Shown: one piece after another, positions 52,082 through 60,906 of the stretch
Position numbering within the stretch: position 1 is the first letter of the stretch
How the letters are laid out: every line of letters begins with the position of its first letter
NCBI GenBank assembly: GCA_938040985.1
Contig: CALHZD010000095.1
Location: 1-64,000, forward strand
Source: an uncultured Propionivibrio sp.
GTDB lineage: Bacteria; Pseudomonadota; Gammaproteobacteria; Burkholderiales; Rhodocyclaceae
Reading direction: 5' to 3'
DNA length: 64,000 bases
The notes under the pieces: generated by a model
The model's database searches: none
Told to the model about the DNA's origin: nothing
Seen by the model: the letters and a program-made list of their open reading frames with translations, nothing else
Program-made: the position numbers and the translations under genes

Positions 52082-53029
52082 ATGAAAACCAGACACCCAC
52101 GTTTATTGCCGCTTGCAGCTGCTCTGTTGCTGGGCGGCTGCGCCACCGTTGACCTGAAAACGCCGCGCGCTGACGATTACAGTGATGCCAGCAAGGAGAA
52201 GATTCGCGGCATCGCCGAGCTGCGTTCAAAAACGCTAGCCGACAACGAAACCTACTTCACGGATCACCTGCGCTGCATCGGTAAGGGCAAACTGCTCAAC
52301 GACCTGTCCTTAAGAGTCAGCGTCGCGCCCATTTACGACAAGACGGCCAAGGTTTTTCCCAACGGATCGACGGCGATTTCGGAAATGGTGCTGAACGCCC
52401 TTTCCTATGTGAAGGGCCTGCACATCGTCGATACGCCCTTTGGCGACATCACCGAATCGCGCGTCAACCTGCTCAGCGACCGCTACGTCTTTCTCGCCAA
52501 GGGGCTGAAAGACAACATCGTCCCGATCTCCAACAAGATCGCCCCACTGCCCTATGGCATCCTCTTCCCCAGCCAGATCAGCATTTCCGGCGCGCTCGTC
52601 CAGTATGACGAGGGGACGGAAACGGTCTCGCCGGAAATTGGGGTGGATATTGATGCGTTTTCCGGCAAGCGTATGGTTGAAACTATTTCCGTCGGCCTGC
52701 ACCTGCGCCTGATCAACGCTAACGACGGCGAGATTCTCAGCAACAGCGCGCTGGGCAAGCGCGGCAGCGTGCTGCTTTCCAACAAGGTTTACAAGATCAA
52801 GACTAGTGGCAGCTATTTCCGCCTGATCAGCGCTAAGCAGTACGGCTTGGACGTATCCGTGTCCGTGGATGACCCCAAACACTACGTCATTCAGGAAATG
52901 GTCGAGCGGGGCGTTGCCGAACTGCTCTCGGTTTTGCCAAGCGATGTCGTGTGCCCGGAAAAGAAGAACGATGCTGCTGTAAATGCCCAGGAAACAGCGA
53001 GCGTAGCGACCCCCTCAGGGTCTGAATGA
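52082..53029 (+). CDS. CsgG/HfaB-family outer-membrane secretion lipoprotein
   Basis: 315 residues. Signal with lipobox LLLGGCATV (Cys 20). The body follows the CsgG layout: SVAPIYDKTAKVFPNGSTAI, MVLNALSYVKGLHIVDTP, then ISISGALVQYDEGTETVSPE (first transmembrane strand region), TISVGLHLRLINANDGEILS, KIKTSGSYFRLISAKQYGLD and VIQEMVERGVAELLSVLP. CsgG forms a nine-subunit outer-membrane channel exporting curli subunits; HfaB does this for Caulobacter holdfast anchors. Its place after three exported repeat proteins predicts that it secretes them. No CsgE, CsgF or CsgB homologue is recognised nearby. Confidence 0.87.
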   Translation: MKTRHPRLLPLAAALLLGGCATVDLKTPRADDYSDASKEKIRGIAELRSKTLADNETYFTDHLRCIGKGKLLNDLSLRVSVAPIYDKTAKVFPNGSTAISEMVLNALSYVKGLHIVDTPFGDITESRVNLLSDRYVFLAKGLKDNIVPISNKIAPLPYGILFPSQISISGALVQYDEGTETVSPEIGVDIDAFSGKRMVETISVGLHLRLINANDGEILSNSALGKRGSVLLSNKVYKIKTSGSYFRLISAKQYGLDVSVSVDDPKHYVIQEMVERGVAELLSVLPSDVVCPEKKNDAAVNAQETASVATPSGSE

Positions 53030-53056
53030 AAAGCTCAGTGAGAGGTGATGCTTATT

Positions 53057-53464
53057 ATGCGTAAACAATACTGGATAGCGTTGAGCGTTTTTTTGGGGGC
53101 ACTGTTGCAGGCCCCACTGTTGATGGCCGCCGATGAAGTGCTTGTCCCTTGGGTGCCGGCGGTAATTGATTCTGATGAACAGGCGGAAACGGAGCGGCGC
53201 GCACGCGCAAGCGCTTTGGAGAATCTGCACGCACCCGAAGAAAACAGCGAAGAAGCATGGCTGAAAAAATTTAATCCTGAATTGGAAGATGCGGCGACGG
53301 AAGAAACGTCACAAACGGGTTCCCGCTATTCTTCTACAGCCAAAGCATCCACTAAGGATGTAGCAGGCAAATCAAGAAAACGGAAAAGTACGGGCGCCGA
53401 AAAGAAATCGCTACAAAACACGCGCGACTCAGGTTCCGGGATTCACGGCGCTGGGGGACGCTAA
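53057..53464 (+). CDS. Exported charged protein closing the CsgG-like operon
   Basis: About 135 residues from ATG 53057, after GAGAGGTGA (starts at 53045 and 53048 are alternatives). The signal ALSVFLGALLQAPLLMA ends ...MAADE. The mature part is highly charged (DEQAETERRARASALENLHA) and then Ser/Thr/Lys-rich without predicted globular content. It begins 27 nt after the CsgG-like gene and is followed by a strong terminator, so it belongs to the same transcript. No family recognised. A periplasmic chaperone or accessory role, comparable to CsgE/CsgF, is a guess. Confidence 0.6.
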   Translation: MRKQYWIALSVFLGALLQAPLLMAADEVLVPWVPAVIDSDEQAETERRARASALENLHAPEENSEEAWLKKFNPELEDAATEETSQTGSRYSSTAKASTKDVAGKSRKRKSTGAEKKSLQNTRDSGSGIHGAGGR

Positions 53465-53579
53465 CTGAGCGAAATACAAAGTGGCAGCGTGATGAAGCGC
53501 CATGGGAGATACATAAACTGAATGTGGGGCGGGTAGTCTCATAATATTTTATGGTTTCCGCTAGGGGCGGCGATGCCTT

Positions 53580-53616
53580 GTCCCGTATCTCCAAAAAAGA
53601 TACGGGACATTTTTTT
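53580..53616 (+). terminator. Rho-independent terminator of the CsgG-like operon
   Basis: GTCCCGTATCT (53580-53590) and AGATACGGGAC (53598-53608) form a perfect 11-bp stem with a 7-nt loop, followed by A then TTTTTTT. It lies about 115 nt after the last gene of the locus. The rest of the gap 53465-53821 shows no gene. Confidence 0.92.
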
Positions 53617-53784
53617 GTGCGATAAAAGTTCAGAAGATATTGCGCATGATTGCTCACTTAGCGCAGTTCGAAAGATTTGTAACGTAAGTAGGCAGAATAT
53701 GGCTCGATATCATAAATAAAATGCAATGCCCCCTTTTGTGTTTGGCTATAATCCTTACAGTGTTGGCGCCGTATGGATTTTTTA

Positions 53785-53800
53785 TTGGCACGACCGTTGT
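53785..53800 (+). promoter_or_regulatory. Possible sigma-54 promoter of the TRAP binding protein gene
   Basis: TTGGCACGACCGTTGT matches the -24/-12 consensus except that the final GC is GT. It would place the start of transcription about 10 nt before the ATG at 53822, leaving a very short leader that still includes TGGAGAAA. Treat as tentative. Confidence 0.3.
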
Positions 53801-53821
53801 TCTCAATATCTGGAGAAAATT

Positions 53822-54904
53822 ATGGAAAGACGTTCTTTTCTGAAAACCGCTGGGCTGGGCCTTGCTGCCGGCACCGTGGCGACGCCTGCGCTAGCGCAGA
53901 ATTTACCGACAATCAAGTGGCGTATGGCTTCGAGCTTTCCCAAGAGTCTGGATACGCTGCATGGCACGGGTGAATTCCTCGTAAAACGTATTTCAGACAT
54001 GACGGGCGGAAAGTTCCAGATCCAGCTGTTTGCCGCCGGCGAACTCGTTCCGCCGGCTGGCGTACATGATGCCGTTAGGGATAATACGGTCGAAATCGGC
54101 TTCACCTGCTCTTACTATTATTTCGGCAAGGATCCGACGTATTGCATCGATACGGCGATCCCGTTCGGCATGACGGCTCGTCAGATTTCCGCCTGGTACC
54201 GTCAGGGTAATGGCGCCAAGTTGATGGGTGAATTTTTTGCCAAATCCAATATTCTCTCTATTCCGACCGGCAATACCGGTGCGCAAATGGGCGGATGGTA
54301 TCGCAAGGAAATCAAGAATGCCGCTGATTTTAAAGGGTTGAAAATGCGCGTGGCCGGTCTGGCGGGGGCGATTCTATCCAAACTGGGGGTTGTACCGCAG
54401 CAGATCGGCGGTAGCGATGTCTATCCGGCGCTTGAAAAAGGCACGATTGATGCTGTGGAATGGGTGGGGCCTTACGATGACCTGAAACTAGGCTTCAACA
54501 AGGTTGCCAAGTATTACTATTACCCGGCATGGTGGGAAGGCGGCCCGCAGGTTTCTACGTACGTTAACCTCAAGAAATGGGCTGAATTGCCGAAAGAATA
54601 CCAAGCGGTTCTCTTGGCGGCGTGTGCTGATGCGGATACCGAAATGGGAGCGCGCTATGATGCGAAGAACCCGGCGGCAATCAAGCAGCTGCTTGCCTCG
54701 GGGACAAAAGTTTTGCCTTTTCCAAAAGACGTTATGGAAGCCAGCTATAAAGCTGCGATGGAGTATTACGCGGAGACTTCGGCATCTAATCCAGGATTCA
54801 AGAAGATTTACGAGGATTACAAGAAATTCATGGATGATCAGAATTTCTGGTATCGCGTTGCTGAGAATGAATACACTCGCTTCATGCTCAGTCGCAAGCA
54901 CTAG
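53822..54904 (+). CDS. TRAP transporter substrate-binding protein, Tat-exported
   Basis: 360 residues from ATG 53822. A twin-arginine signal (MERRSFLKTAGLGLAAGTVA) ends in ALAQN. The mature protein is a DctP/TakP-type periplasmic binding protein: IKWRMASSFPKSLDTLHGTG, FQIQLFAAGELVPPAG, FKGLKMRVAGLAGAILSKLG with the conserved Arg that holds the ligand carboxylate, and GTIDAVEWVGPYDDL. This subgroup binds 2-oxo acids and other monocarboxylates or aromatic acids. Its membrane partners are probably the minus-strand genes that converge on it. Confidence 0.93.
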   Translation: MERRSFLKTAGLGLAAGTVATPALAQNLPTIKWRMASSFPKSLDTLHGTGEFLVKRISDMTGGKFQIQLFAAGELVPPAGVHDAVRDNTVEIGFTCSYYYFGKDPTYCIDTAIPFGMTARQISAWYRQGNGAKLMGEFFAKSNILSIPTGNTGAQMGGWYRKEIKNAADFKGLKMRVAGLAGAILSKLGVVPQQIGGSDVYPALEKGTIDAVEWVGPYDDLKLGFNKVAKYYYYPAWWEGGPQVSTYVNLKKWAELPKEYQAVLLAACADADTEMGARYDAKNPAAIKQLLASGTKVLPFPKDVMEASYKAAMEYYAETSASNPGFKKIYEDYKKFMDDQNFWYRVAENEYTRFMLSRKH

Positions 54905-54930
54905 CTAAATCTGAAATAGAAGGCATGTAA

Positions 54931-54955
54931 AACGGGGGCGAAGCCCCCGTTTTTA
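54931..54955. terminator. Bidirectional terminator between converging TRAP genes
   Basis: AACGGGGGC (54931-54939), loop GAA and GCCCCCGTT (54943-54951) form a 9-bp stem, followed by TTTATTT on the plus strand and by TTTTACAT on the minus strand. It therefore serves the gene ending at 54904 and the one ending at 55003. Confidence 0.9.
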
Positions 54956-55002
54956 TTTCATCTACTGAATATTGTGCGGATAGCAGTGCCAAGAGTCTCT
55001 GT

Positions 55003-56634
55003 CTATTCAGCCGGTAAGCTAAGCGCGGGCGGCTCGCCGGTCTCTGGATCATCGTAGTGCGTATCAGGTATTTCCATTTGTACGGAATCAAGATCAACCT
55101 GTGCCTGATTGTGATCCAGGCCAAGCGTTACCAGCTGCGGTATGGCAATGACGAGCAGCACCATCAGCACCTGGATGCAGACAAAAGGAATAGCTCCCCA
55201 GTAAATATCGCTGGATTTCACTGACGGCGGCGCAACCGAGCGCAGAAAGAAGAGCGCAAAGCCAAACGGTGGGTGCAGGAATGAGGTCTGCATGTTAATA
55301 GCCAACAGAACACCAAACCAGATCAGGTCGATTCCCAGTTTTTCGGCAACTGGCCCGAGCAATGGCACGATAATGAATGAAAGCTCGAAATAATCGAGGA
55401 AGAATGCCAGTAAAAAAACCAGAATATTGACCGTGATTAAAAATCCGTACTTACCGCCGGGTAAATCGACCAGTAGATGCTCGACCCAGACATGGCCGTC
55501 GACGCCGTAAAAAGTTAGCGAGAAAACGCGCGAGCCGATCAGGATAAAGATTGCAAAAGTGGTCAACTTTGCCGTACTTTGCATGGCTTGTTTGAGCAGC
55601 TTTAAATCGAGGCGCTTGCGTAGCAGCGCCATTAGTAGCGCGCCGGTTGCGCCCATGGCACCCCCTTCGGTTGGCGTGGCGATGCCGAGATAGATCGTGC
55701 CGAGCACCAGGAAAATTAGTGCCAGCGGCGGAATCAACACAAAAGTGACCCGCTCGGCTATGACTGAAAGCAGCCCCAGTTTCAGTGCACGATTGATGAG
55801 TGCCATGAGAAAAGGGACACTGACGCCCATCATGATGCACATGACCACCAGTTCATCGGTCGGCGTATTGTCCGGGCGTGTTTTCGCAAAGACTGTACCG
55901 ACGATCAGTGCGGTGACAGTCAGAACAATCAGCGATGTACCTCCCATCGTGCCATTGGGTTCGCGAAAAGTACGTGCTTCCGCAGGCAATGCCGGCGCCC
56001 ATTTGGGGCGAAAAATCGCAATCAGAATGACGTAAAGCACATACAATGCGGTGAGTACCAAACCGGGGATGAATGCGCCCCTATACATGTCGCCGACTGA
56101 TTTGCCGAGCTGATCGGCCATGACAATCAGTACCAACGAGGGCGGAAGAATCTGTGCCAGCGTTCCCGATGCGGCAATGACGCCGGATGCCAAACGCTTG
56201 TCGTAGCCATAGTGCAACATGATCGGCAGCGAGATCAGTCCCATCGAGATCACCGATGCTGCAACAACACCGGTCGTTGCGGCCAGTAGGGCGCCGACAA
56301 AAATTACGGCATAGGCCAGACCGCCGCGGATCGGACCAAATAACTGACCAATCGTATCGAGCAGATCCTCAGCCATTCCGGAACGTTCGAGGATCAGCCC
56401 CATGAACGTAAAAAATGGCACGGCCAGCATGGTTTCATTGGTCATTACGCTGTAAATACGGTCGGGCAGCGCTTGAAAAAGCTGTGGCCCTAGCAGTCCC
56501 AGCTCGATGCCGATCAGGCCGAAGACGATTCCGTTGGCTGCCAGTGCGAAAGCGACAGGAAATCCAAAGAGTAGAAATACGATCATCGAAACGAAGATGA
56601 TCGGCGCCATATTGGCGATCACAAAATCCATCAT
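55003..56634 (-). CDS. dctM: TRAP transporter large membrane subunit (DctM)
   Basis: 543 residues, about 12-14 helices. DctM features include LLFGFPVAFALAANGIVFGL, PFFTFMGLILERSGMAEDLL, GALLAATTGVVAASVISMGL and the second-half motif IATPTEGGAMGATGALLMAL. The long central loop (RPKWAPALPAEARTFREP) is typical of the subfamily paired with TakP-like binding proteins. It couples uptake to the sodium gradient in the inner membrane. ATG overlaps the DctQ stop (ATGATGA). Confidence 0.95.
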   Translation of the reverse strand: MMDFVIANMAPIIFVSMIVFLLFGFPVAFALAANGIVFGLIGIELGLLGPQLFQALPDRIYSVMTNETMLAVPFFTFMGLILERSGMAEDLLDTIGQLFGPIRGGLAYAVIFVGALLAATTGVVAASVISMGLISLPIMLHYGYDKRLASGVIAASGTLAQILPPSLVLIVMADQLGKSVGDMYRGAFIPGLVLTALYVLYVILIAIFRPKWAPALPAEARTFREPNGTMGGTSLIVLTVTALIVGTVFAKTRPDNTPTDELVVMCIMMGVSVPFLMALINRALKLGLLSVIAERVTFVLIPPLALIFLVLGTIYLGIATPTEGGAMGATGALLMALLRKRLDLKLLKQAMQSTAKLTTFAIFILIGSRVFSLTFYGVDGHVWVEHLLVDLPGGKYGFLITVNILVFLLAFFLDYFELSFIIVPLLGPVAEKLGIDLIWFGVLLAINMQTSFLHPPFGFALFFLRSVAPPSVKSSDIYWGAIPFVCIQVLMVLLVIAIPQLVTLGLDHNQAQVDLDSVQMEIPDTHYDDPETGEPPALSLPAE

Positions 56635-57239
56635 TTTTCGTCTCCTGCCGCAGTTTCGTCATTCTGGCGCAGGCGGATCGTTTTAATCAGCTCATCTTCG
56701 GCGCTGGCTTCCTCGTTTCTTTGCGTTGGGTCAGGGCACAAACCTTTCAAAAAACCGATGCGCTTGATGAGCTCTGAGATAGCTTGCAGGATGAGCAGGA
56801 AAAATCCAACGGGAATCATCAAGCGCGCCGGCCAGACAATCAGGCCACCGGGGCTATTGGACATTTCATCGCTCAGGAAGGCATTAACGAATACCGGCCA
56901 GGAGAGCGTCATGATGGCGATTGCCATCGGCATCAAGAAAAACAGGATGCCCAGAATATCGACCCAAATCTGTCCACGCTTTGGCAGTTTGTGAAGGATC
57001 AGATCGATGCGGACGTGTTCGTTGCGCAGTAGCGTGTACCCCGAACAGGAAAGAAAAATCAGTCCAAATAAATACCACTGTGCTTCGAGAAACGCATTCG
57101 AACTGAAATTGAACAGATAGCGTAAAACGGCATTCAGGGAGCTGAACAGTACGATGATGAGAACGAACCAGACCGCAACTCTGCCAATACATTCCGTACA
57201 GGCGTCGATACACCTGGATAATTTGAGTAAAGCGTTCAT
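56631..57239 (-). CDS. dctQ: TRAP transporter small membrane subunit (DctQ)
   Basis: 202 residues from ATG 57239; the open frame runs to 57302. Four helices: VAVWFVLIIVLFSSLNAVLR, WYLFGLIFLSCSGYTLLRNE, WVDILGILFFLMPMAIAIMT and LMIPVGFFLLILQAISELIK. The sequence LRNEHVRIDLI after helix 2 is the DctQ hallmark. The C-terminal tail is charged. Coupled to dctM; the operon has no binding-protein gene of its own orientation. Confidence 0.92.
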   Translation of the reverse strand: MNALLKLSRCIDACTECIGRVAVWFVLIIVLFSSLNAVLRYLFNFSSNAFLEAQWYLFGLIFLSCSGYTLLRNEHVRIDLILHKLPKRGQIWVDILGILFFLMPMAIAIMTLSWPVFVNAFLSDEMSNSPGGLIVWPARLMIPVGFFLLILQAISELIKRIGFLKGLCPDPTQRNEEASAEDELIKTIRLRQNDETAAGDEK

Positions 57240-57600
57240 GATATGAGTAAAGCAAAAGCCAAAATAAGCGCCGTGAAATAAATGGAATAACAATGAGTTC
57301 ACGGATTGCAGGCAAATAGGCGATACATCAAGCGATTCCTTGATGTATCACTTCCTGCAATTCGTTATACAAGCGAGTTTTACGGGTGCGCAGAGAGCTT
57401 TTGGCATCTGCCTGGCAGGCAGTCCGGCGTGGGTGTTGCCGGTTTGTCACGCATGACCCGATTCATTTTTTGAATGATTTTAAAATTATCCCACAGAAAC
57501 TTTTTTTCCGCATTTAAGCATTTAATTCTAAAAGTGCAAATGTGTTTCTAATATATTGATTATTCTGGTTTTATATCGTACAAAATAAAAATGCCCATTT

Positions 57601-57622
57601 TGTCCATGATACAATTTGGACA
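57601..57622. promoter_or_regulatory. Inverted repeat in the dctQ-glyA intergenic region
   Basis: TGTCCA (57601-57606) and TGGACA (57617-57622) are separated by 10 nt, a spacing that fits a dimeric regulator on one DNA face. It lies 50 nt before the glyA ATG in an AT-rich tract (57480-57620). The whole gap 57240-57671 separates divergent dctQ and glyA and contains no gene; promoters for both must be here. Confidence 0.4.
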
Positions 57623-57671
57623 TTTGCAGTACATCAAATAGCCGTATTTTCATAAACAGGTCACGAGGAAA

Positions 57672-58925
57672 ATGATGTTCTCAGCGCAAAACACTCTGGC
57701 AAAAGTTGATCCTGAACTTTGGCAGGCAATCGCCTCTGAAAACCGGCGGCAGGAAGATCATATTGAGCTGATTGCCTCCGAAAACTATGTCAGCAAGGCT
57801 GTCATGGAAGCGCAAGGGTCACAATTAACCAACAAATATGCTGAAGGCTATCCTGGCAAGCGTTACTACGGCGGCTGTGAATATGTCGACATCGCCGAGC
57901 AAATTGCCATCGATCGCCTGAAAGCGCTGTTTGGCGCCGATTGCGCCAATGTCCAGCCCAATTCCGGCTCGCAGGCCAACCAGGCCGTCCTGATGGCTTT
58001 TGCAAAGCCGGGGGATACGCTGATGGGCATGAGCCTGTCTGAAGGCGGGCATCTGACACACGGTATGCCGCTCAATATGTCCGGCAAGTGGTTCAACGCC
58101 ATTTCCTACGGCCTCAACGCCGATGAGGAAATCGATTATCCGCGCATGGAAGCACTGGCGCGCGAGCATAAACCGCGCATCATCATTGCCGGCGCGTCGG
58201 CGTATTCGCTGCGTATCGATTTTGCCCGTTTTGCCGCCATTGCTAAGGAAATCGGCGCGATTTTCTGGGTAGATATGGCGCATTATGCCGGTCTGATTGC
58301 AGCGGGCTGTTACCCTAATCCGGTGCCGTTCGCCGATGTGGTGACCTCGACGACGCATAAGACGCTGCGCGGCCCGCGCGGCGGCGTCATCTTAATGAAA
58401 GCCGAGCACGAAAAGGCCATCAATTCGGCCGTGTTTCCGGGCCTGCAAGGCGGGCCGCTCATGCATGTCGTTGCTGCCAAAGCGGTGTCTTTCAAAGAGG
58501 CCGCTTCGCCAGAATTCGTTAAATATCAGGAGCAGGTGCTCGCCAACGCCCGCGCGATGGTACGCGTATTGGTCGAGGAGCGCGGTTTGCGCGTCGTTTC
58601 CGGGCGTACGGAATCCCATGTTTTCCTGCTCGATCTGCGTGCTAAGAACATTACGGGTAAAGATGCTGAGGCGGCCTTGGGCAAGGCGCACATCACGGTT
58701 AATAAAAACTCGATCCCGAACGATCCGCAGAAACCGATGGTGACGTCGGGCATTCGTATCGGTTCGCCCGCTATGACAACGCGTGGTTTTACCGAGGCCG
58801 AGGCAAAAATGGTGGCCTATCTGATTGCAGATGTACTGGAAGCGCCTACCGATGAGGCGGTGTTGGCACGGGTACGCCAGCAGGTGGCCGCCTTGTGTGC
58901 GAAATTCCCGGTCTATGGTGACTGA
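57672..58925 (+). CDS. glyA: Serine hydroxymethyltransferase
   Basis: 417 residues, GAGGAAA upstream. PLP enzyme interconverting serine and glycine with transfer of a one-carbon unit to tetrahydrofolate. [51 protein letters not shown] and the PLP lysine in [17 protein letters not shown] (about 229) are intact. It supplies the methylene-tetrahydrofolate used by ThyA elsewhere in the window. Followed by nrdR. Confidence 0.97.
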   Translation: MMFSAQNTLAKVDPELWQAIASENRRQEDHIELIASENYVSKAVMEAQGSQLTNKYAEGYPGKRYYGGCEYVDIAEQIAIDRLKALFGADCANVQPNSGSQANQAVLMAFAKPGDTLMGMSLSEGGHLTHGMPLNMSGKWFNAISYGLNADEEIDYPRMEALAREHKPRIIIAGASAYSLRIDFARFAAIAKEIGAIFWVDMAHYAGLIAAGCYPNPVPFADVVTSTTHKTLRGPRGGVILMKAEHEKAINSAVFPGLQGGPLMHVVAAKAVSFKEAASPEFVKYQEQVLANARAMVRVLVEERGLRVVSGRTESHVFLLDLRAKNITGKDAEAALGKAHITVNKNSIPNDPQKPMVTSGIRIGSPAMTTRGFTEAEAKMVAYLIADVLEAPTDEAVLARVRQQVAALCAKFPVYGD

Positions 58926-59050
58926 TCCGTTGTGATCTGTGTAAATGGTCTGATCATGCCGGATTGCTATGCGGATCACTGCGTAAAAAATTCAGCATGA
59001 TCGATTCACCCGTTGAGGTGCCCCGTTCTTTCCCCTTTCGCTGACTTCTC

Positions 59051-59500
59051 ATGAAATGCCCATTCTGCGGAGCTGCCGAGACGGCGGTTGCTGATACCCG
59101 CATTAATGACGACGGTGACATCATTCGACGCCGTCGTCGTTGCCTGCGTTGCGACAAACGTTTTTCGACCTATGAGCGTGCTGAAATCCGCTTGCCGCAA
59201 GTCGTCAAGCGCAATGGCTCGCGTGTCGATTACGATCGCGAGAAACTCTCCGCCAGCCTTTGGCTGGCATTGCGTAAACGCCCGGTGACGGTGGAGGCTG
59301 TCGACGCGGCAATCGTTCGCATCGAGGAAAAATTGCTGGCGTTGGGTGAACGCGAAGTCGTCTCGGAGAAGATTGGCGAATTGGTTATGCGTGAACTTAA
59401 AAAGCTCGATAAAGTCGCCTACGTCCGTTTCGCCTCGGTCTATCGGAATTTTGAAGACGTGGATGAATTTACCGACATTATCCGCGAGGTATCGCCATAG
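59051..59500 (+). CDS. nrdR: Transcriptional repressor NrdR
   Basis: 149 residues. The N-terminal zinc ribbon with CPFCG and [12 protein letters not shown] is followed by an ATP-cone domain ([20 protein letters not shown]). NrdR senses ATP/dATP and represses ribonucleotide reductase genes through NrdR boxes. Its position between glyA and ribD is the common proteobacterial arrangement. Confidence 0.97.
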   Translation: MKCPFCGAAETAVADTRINDDGDIIRRRRRCLRCDKRFSTYERAEIRLPQVVKRNGSRVDYDREKLSASLWLALRKRPVTVEAVDAAIVRIEEKLLALGEREVVSEKIGELVMRELKKLDKVAYVRFASVYRNFEDVDEFTDIIREVSP

Positions 59501-59571
59501 TGCGCAGCGTCGTAGTCGCGCAGCGCAGTCGCCTTCCCGTATTGTCGTTATCCCTAGTTTCCTATTCCGGC

Positions 59572-60657
59572 ATGTTCACTTCCGAAGATCATCGCTTCAT
59601 GGCGCGCGCCCTGCGTCTGGCTGAACGCGGGCTGTTAACGACGACGCCCAATCCGCGCGTCGGCTGCGTCATTGTCAATCACGGTGAAATCGTTGGCGAA
59701 AGCTGGCACGAAAAGGCTGGCGAAGCGCACGCGGAAATCCGCGCCTTGCAGGCTGCGGGCGATGCGGCATACGGTGCAACTGCCTATGTAACGCTGGAAC
59801 CCTGTAGCCATTACGGGCGTACGCCGCCTTGCGCCGAGGCATTGATTGCCGCCGGTATTCGACGCGCCGTCGTCGCCATGGCGGATCCCAATCCGCTGGT
59901 ATCCGGGCGCGGGCTGGCCCGGCTGGAGGCTGCGGGGATCACGACCGTCTGCGGCCTGCTGGAAGAGGAGGCGCGAGAACTCAATATCGGTTTCGTCAGC
60001 CGTATGGCGCGCGGTCGGCCCTGGGTGCGGCTGAAAGCCGCCGCCAGTCTTGATGGAAAAACCGCATTGAATGATGGTCAGAGTCAATGGATTACGGGGA
60101 ATGCCGCGCGTCAGGATGGACACCGTTGGCGCGCGCGCGCCTGCGCCATTCTGACGGGCATCGGCACCGTTCGCTGTGACGACCCGCAATTGACCGTACG
60201 CGGTATCGATACGCCCCGCCAGCCTTTGAAGATTGTTGTTGACAGCCGGCTCGAACTCTCGCCGCAAGCGCGCCTGTTTGACGGAAATGCCGTGCTGATC
60301 GTCACCGCTACGGGGGCAGCCGAACGCATCGACAGATTACGCGGCTGTGGCGCGGAAGTGCTTGTTCTCCCCGAGCGGAGCGGGCGGGTCGACCTGAGCG
60401 CATTGACGCTTGAACTTGGACGACGCGGCATCAATGAGTTGCATGTCGAAGCGGGAAGCACGCTCAATGGCGCGCTGCTGGGCCGCGGTCTGGTCGATGA
60501 ACTGCTGCTTTATCTGGCGCCTTGCCTGATTGGAAATTGTGCCCGCGGCCTGTTTGACCTGCCTGCGCTTGCATCGTTGGGGGCAAAGAAAGTGCTTGCT
60601 GTCCGTGAATGGCGGCAAATCGGCGAAGACCTACGCCTGCTGGCGCGTTTTGGCTGA
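59572..60657 (+). CDS. ribD: Bifunctional riboflavin biosynthesis deaminase/reductase RibD
   Basis: 361 residues from ATG 59572 (MFTSEDHRFMARAL). An earlier GTG at 59500 overlaps the nrdR stop but would add 24 residues without similarity. The N-terminal zinc deaminase domain has AHAEIRAL and VTLEPCSHYGRTPPC; the C-terminal reductase domain has RPWVRLKAAASLDGKTAL, DPQLTVRG and ELHVEAGSTLNGALL. It catalyses the second and third steps from GTP to riboflavin. The gap 60658-60906 holds nothing recognised. Confidence 0.96.
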   Translation: MFTSEDHRFMARALRLAERGLLTTTPNPRVGCVIVNHGEIVGESWHEKAGEAHAEIRALQAAGDAAYGATAYVTLEPCSHYGRTPPCAEALIAAGIRRAVVAMADPNPLVSGRGLARLEAAGITTVCGLLEEEARELNIGFVSRMARGRPWVRLKAAASLDGKTALNDGQSQWITGNAARQDGHRWRARACAILTGIGTVRCDDPQLTVRGIDTPRQPLKIVVDSRLELSPQARLFDGNAVLIVTATGAAERIDRLRGCGAEVLVLPERSGRVDLSALTLELGRRGINELHVEAGSTLNGALLGRGLVDELLLYLAPCLIGNCARGLFDLPALASLGAKKVLAVREWRQIGEDLRLLARFG

Positions 60658-60906
60658 AACGAAAGATGCCTGAAGGCGCTGCGCAAACGGCGTAAAAACT
60701 TTCGACACAGATAGCAAGGCGAGCAGCCAAGCAGACATTACCCACCAATCACGCACTTTCGGGCGAGCGACGAGCCGCCCAGCCATTGACCTTGACGCGC
60801 TATGCAGGCATAGATCAGATCGGCCTATCTCCTCTCCCGCCTTGTCTCAGCAGCCTCGAATTTACCGGCGTTTTCCGCAGGTACGATCAGCGGAACGGCC
60901 GCTTTT

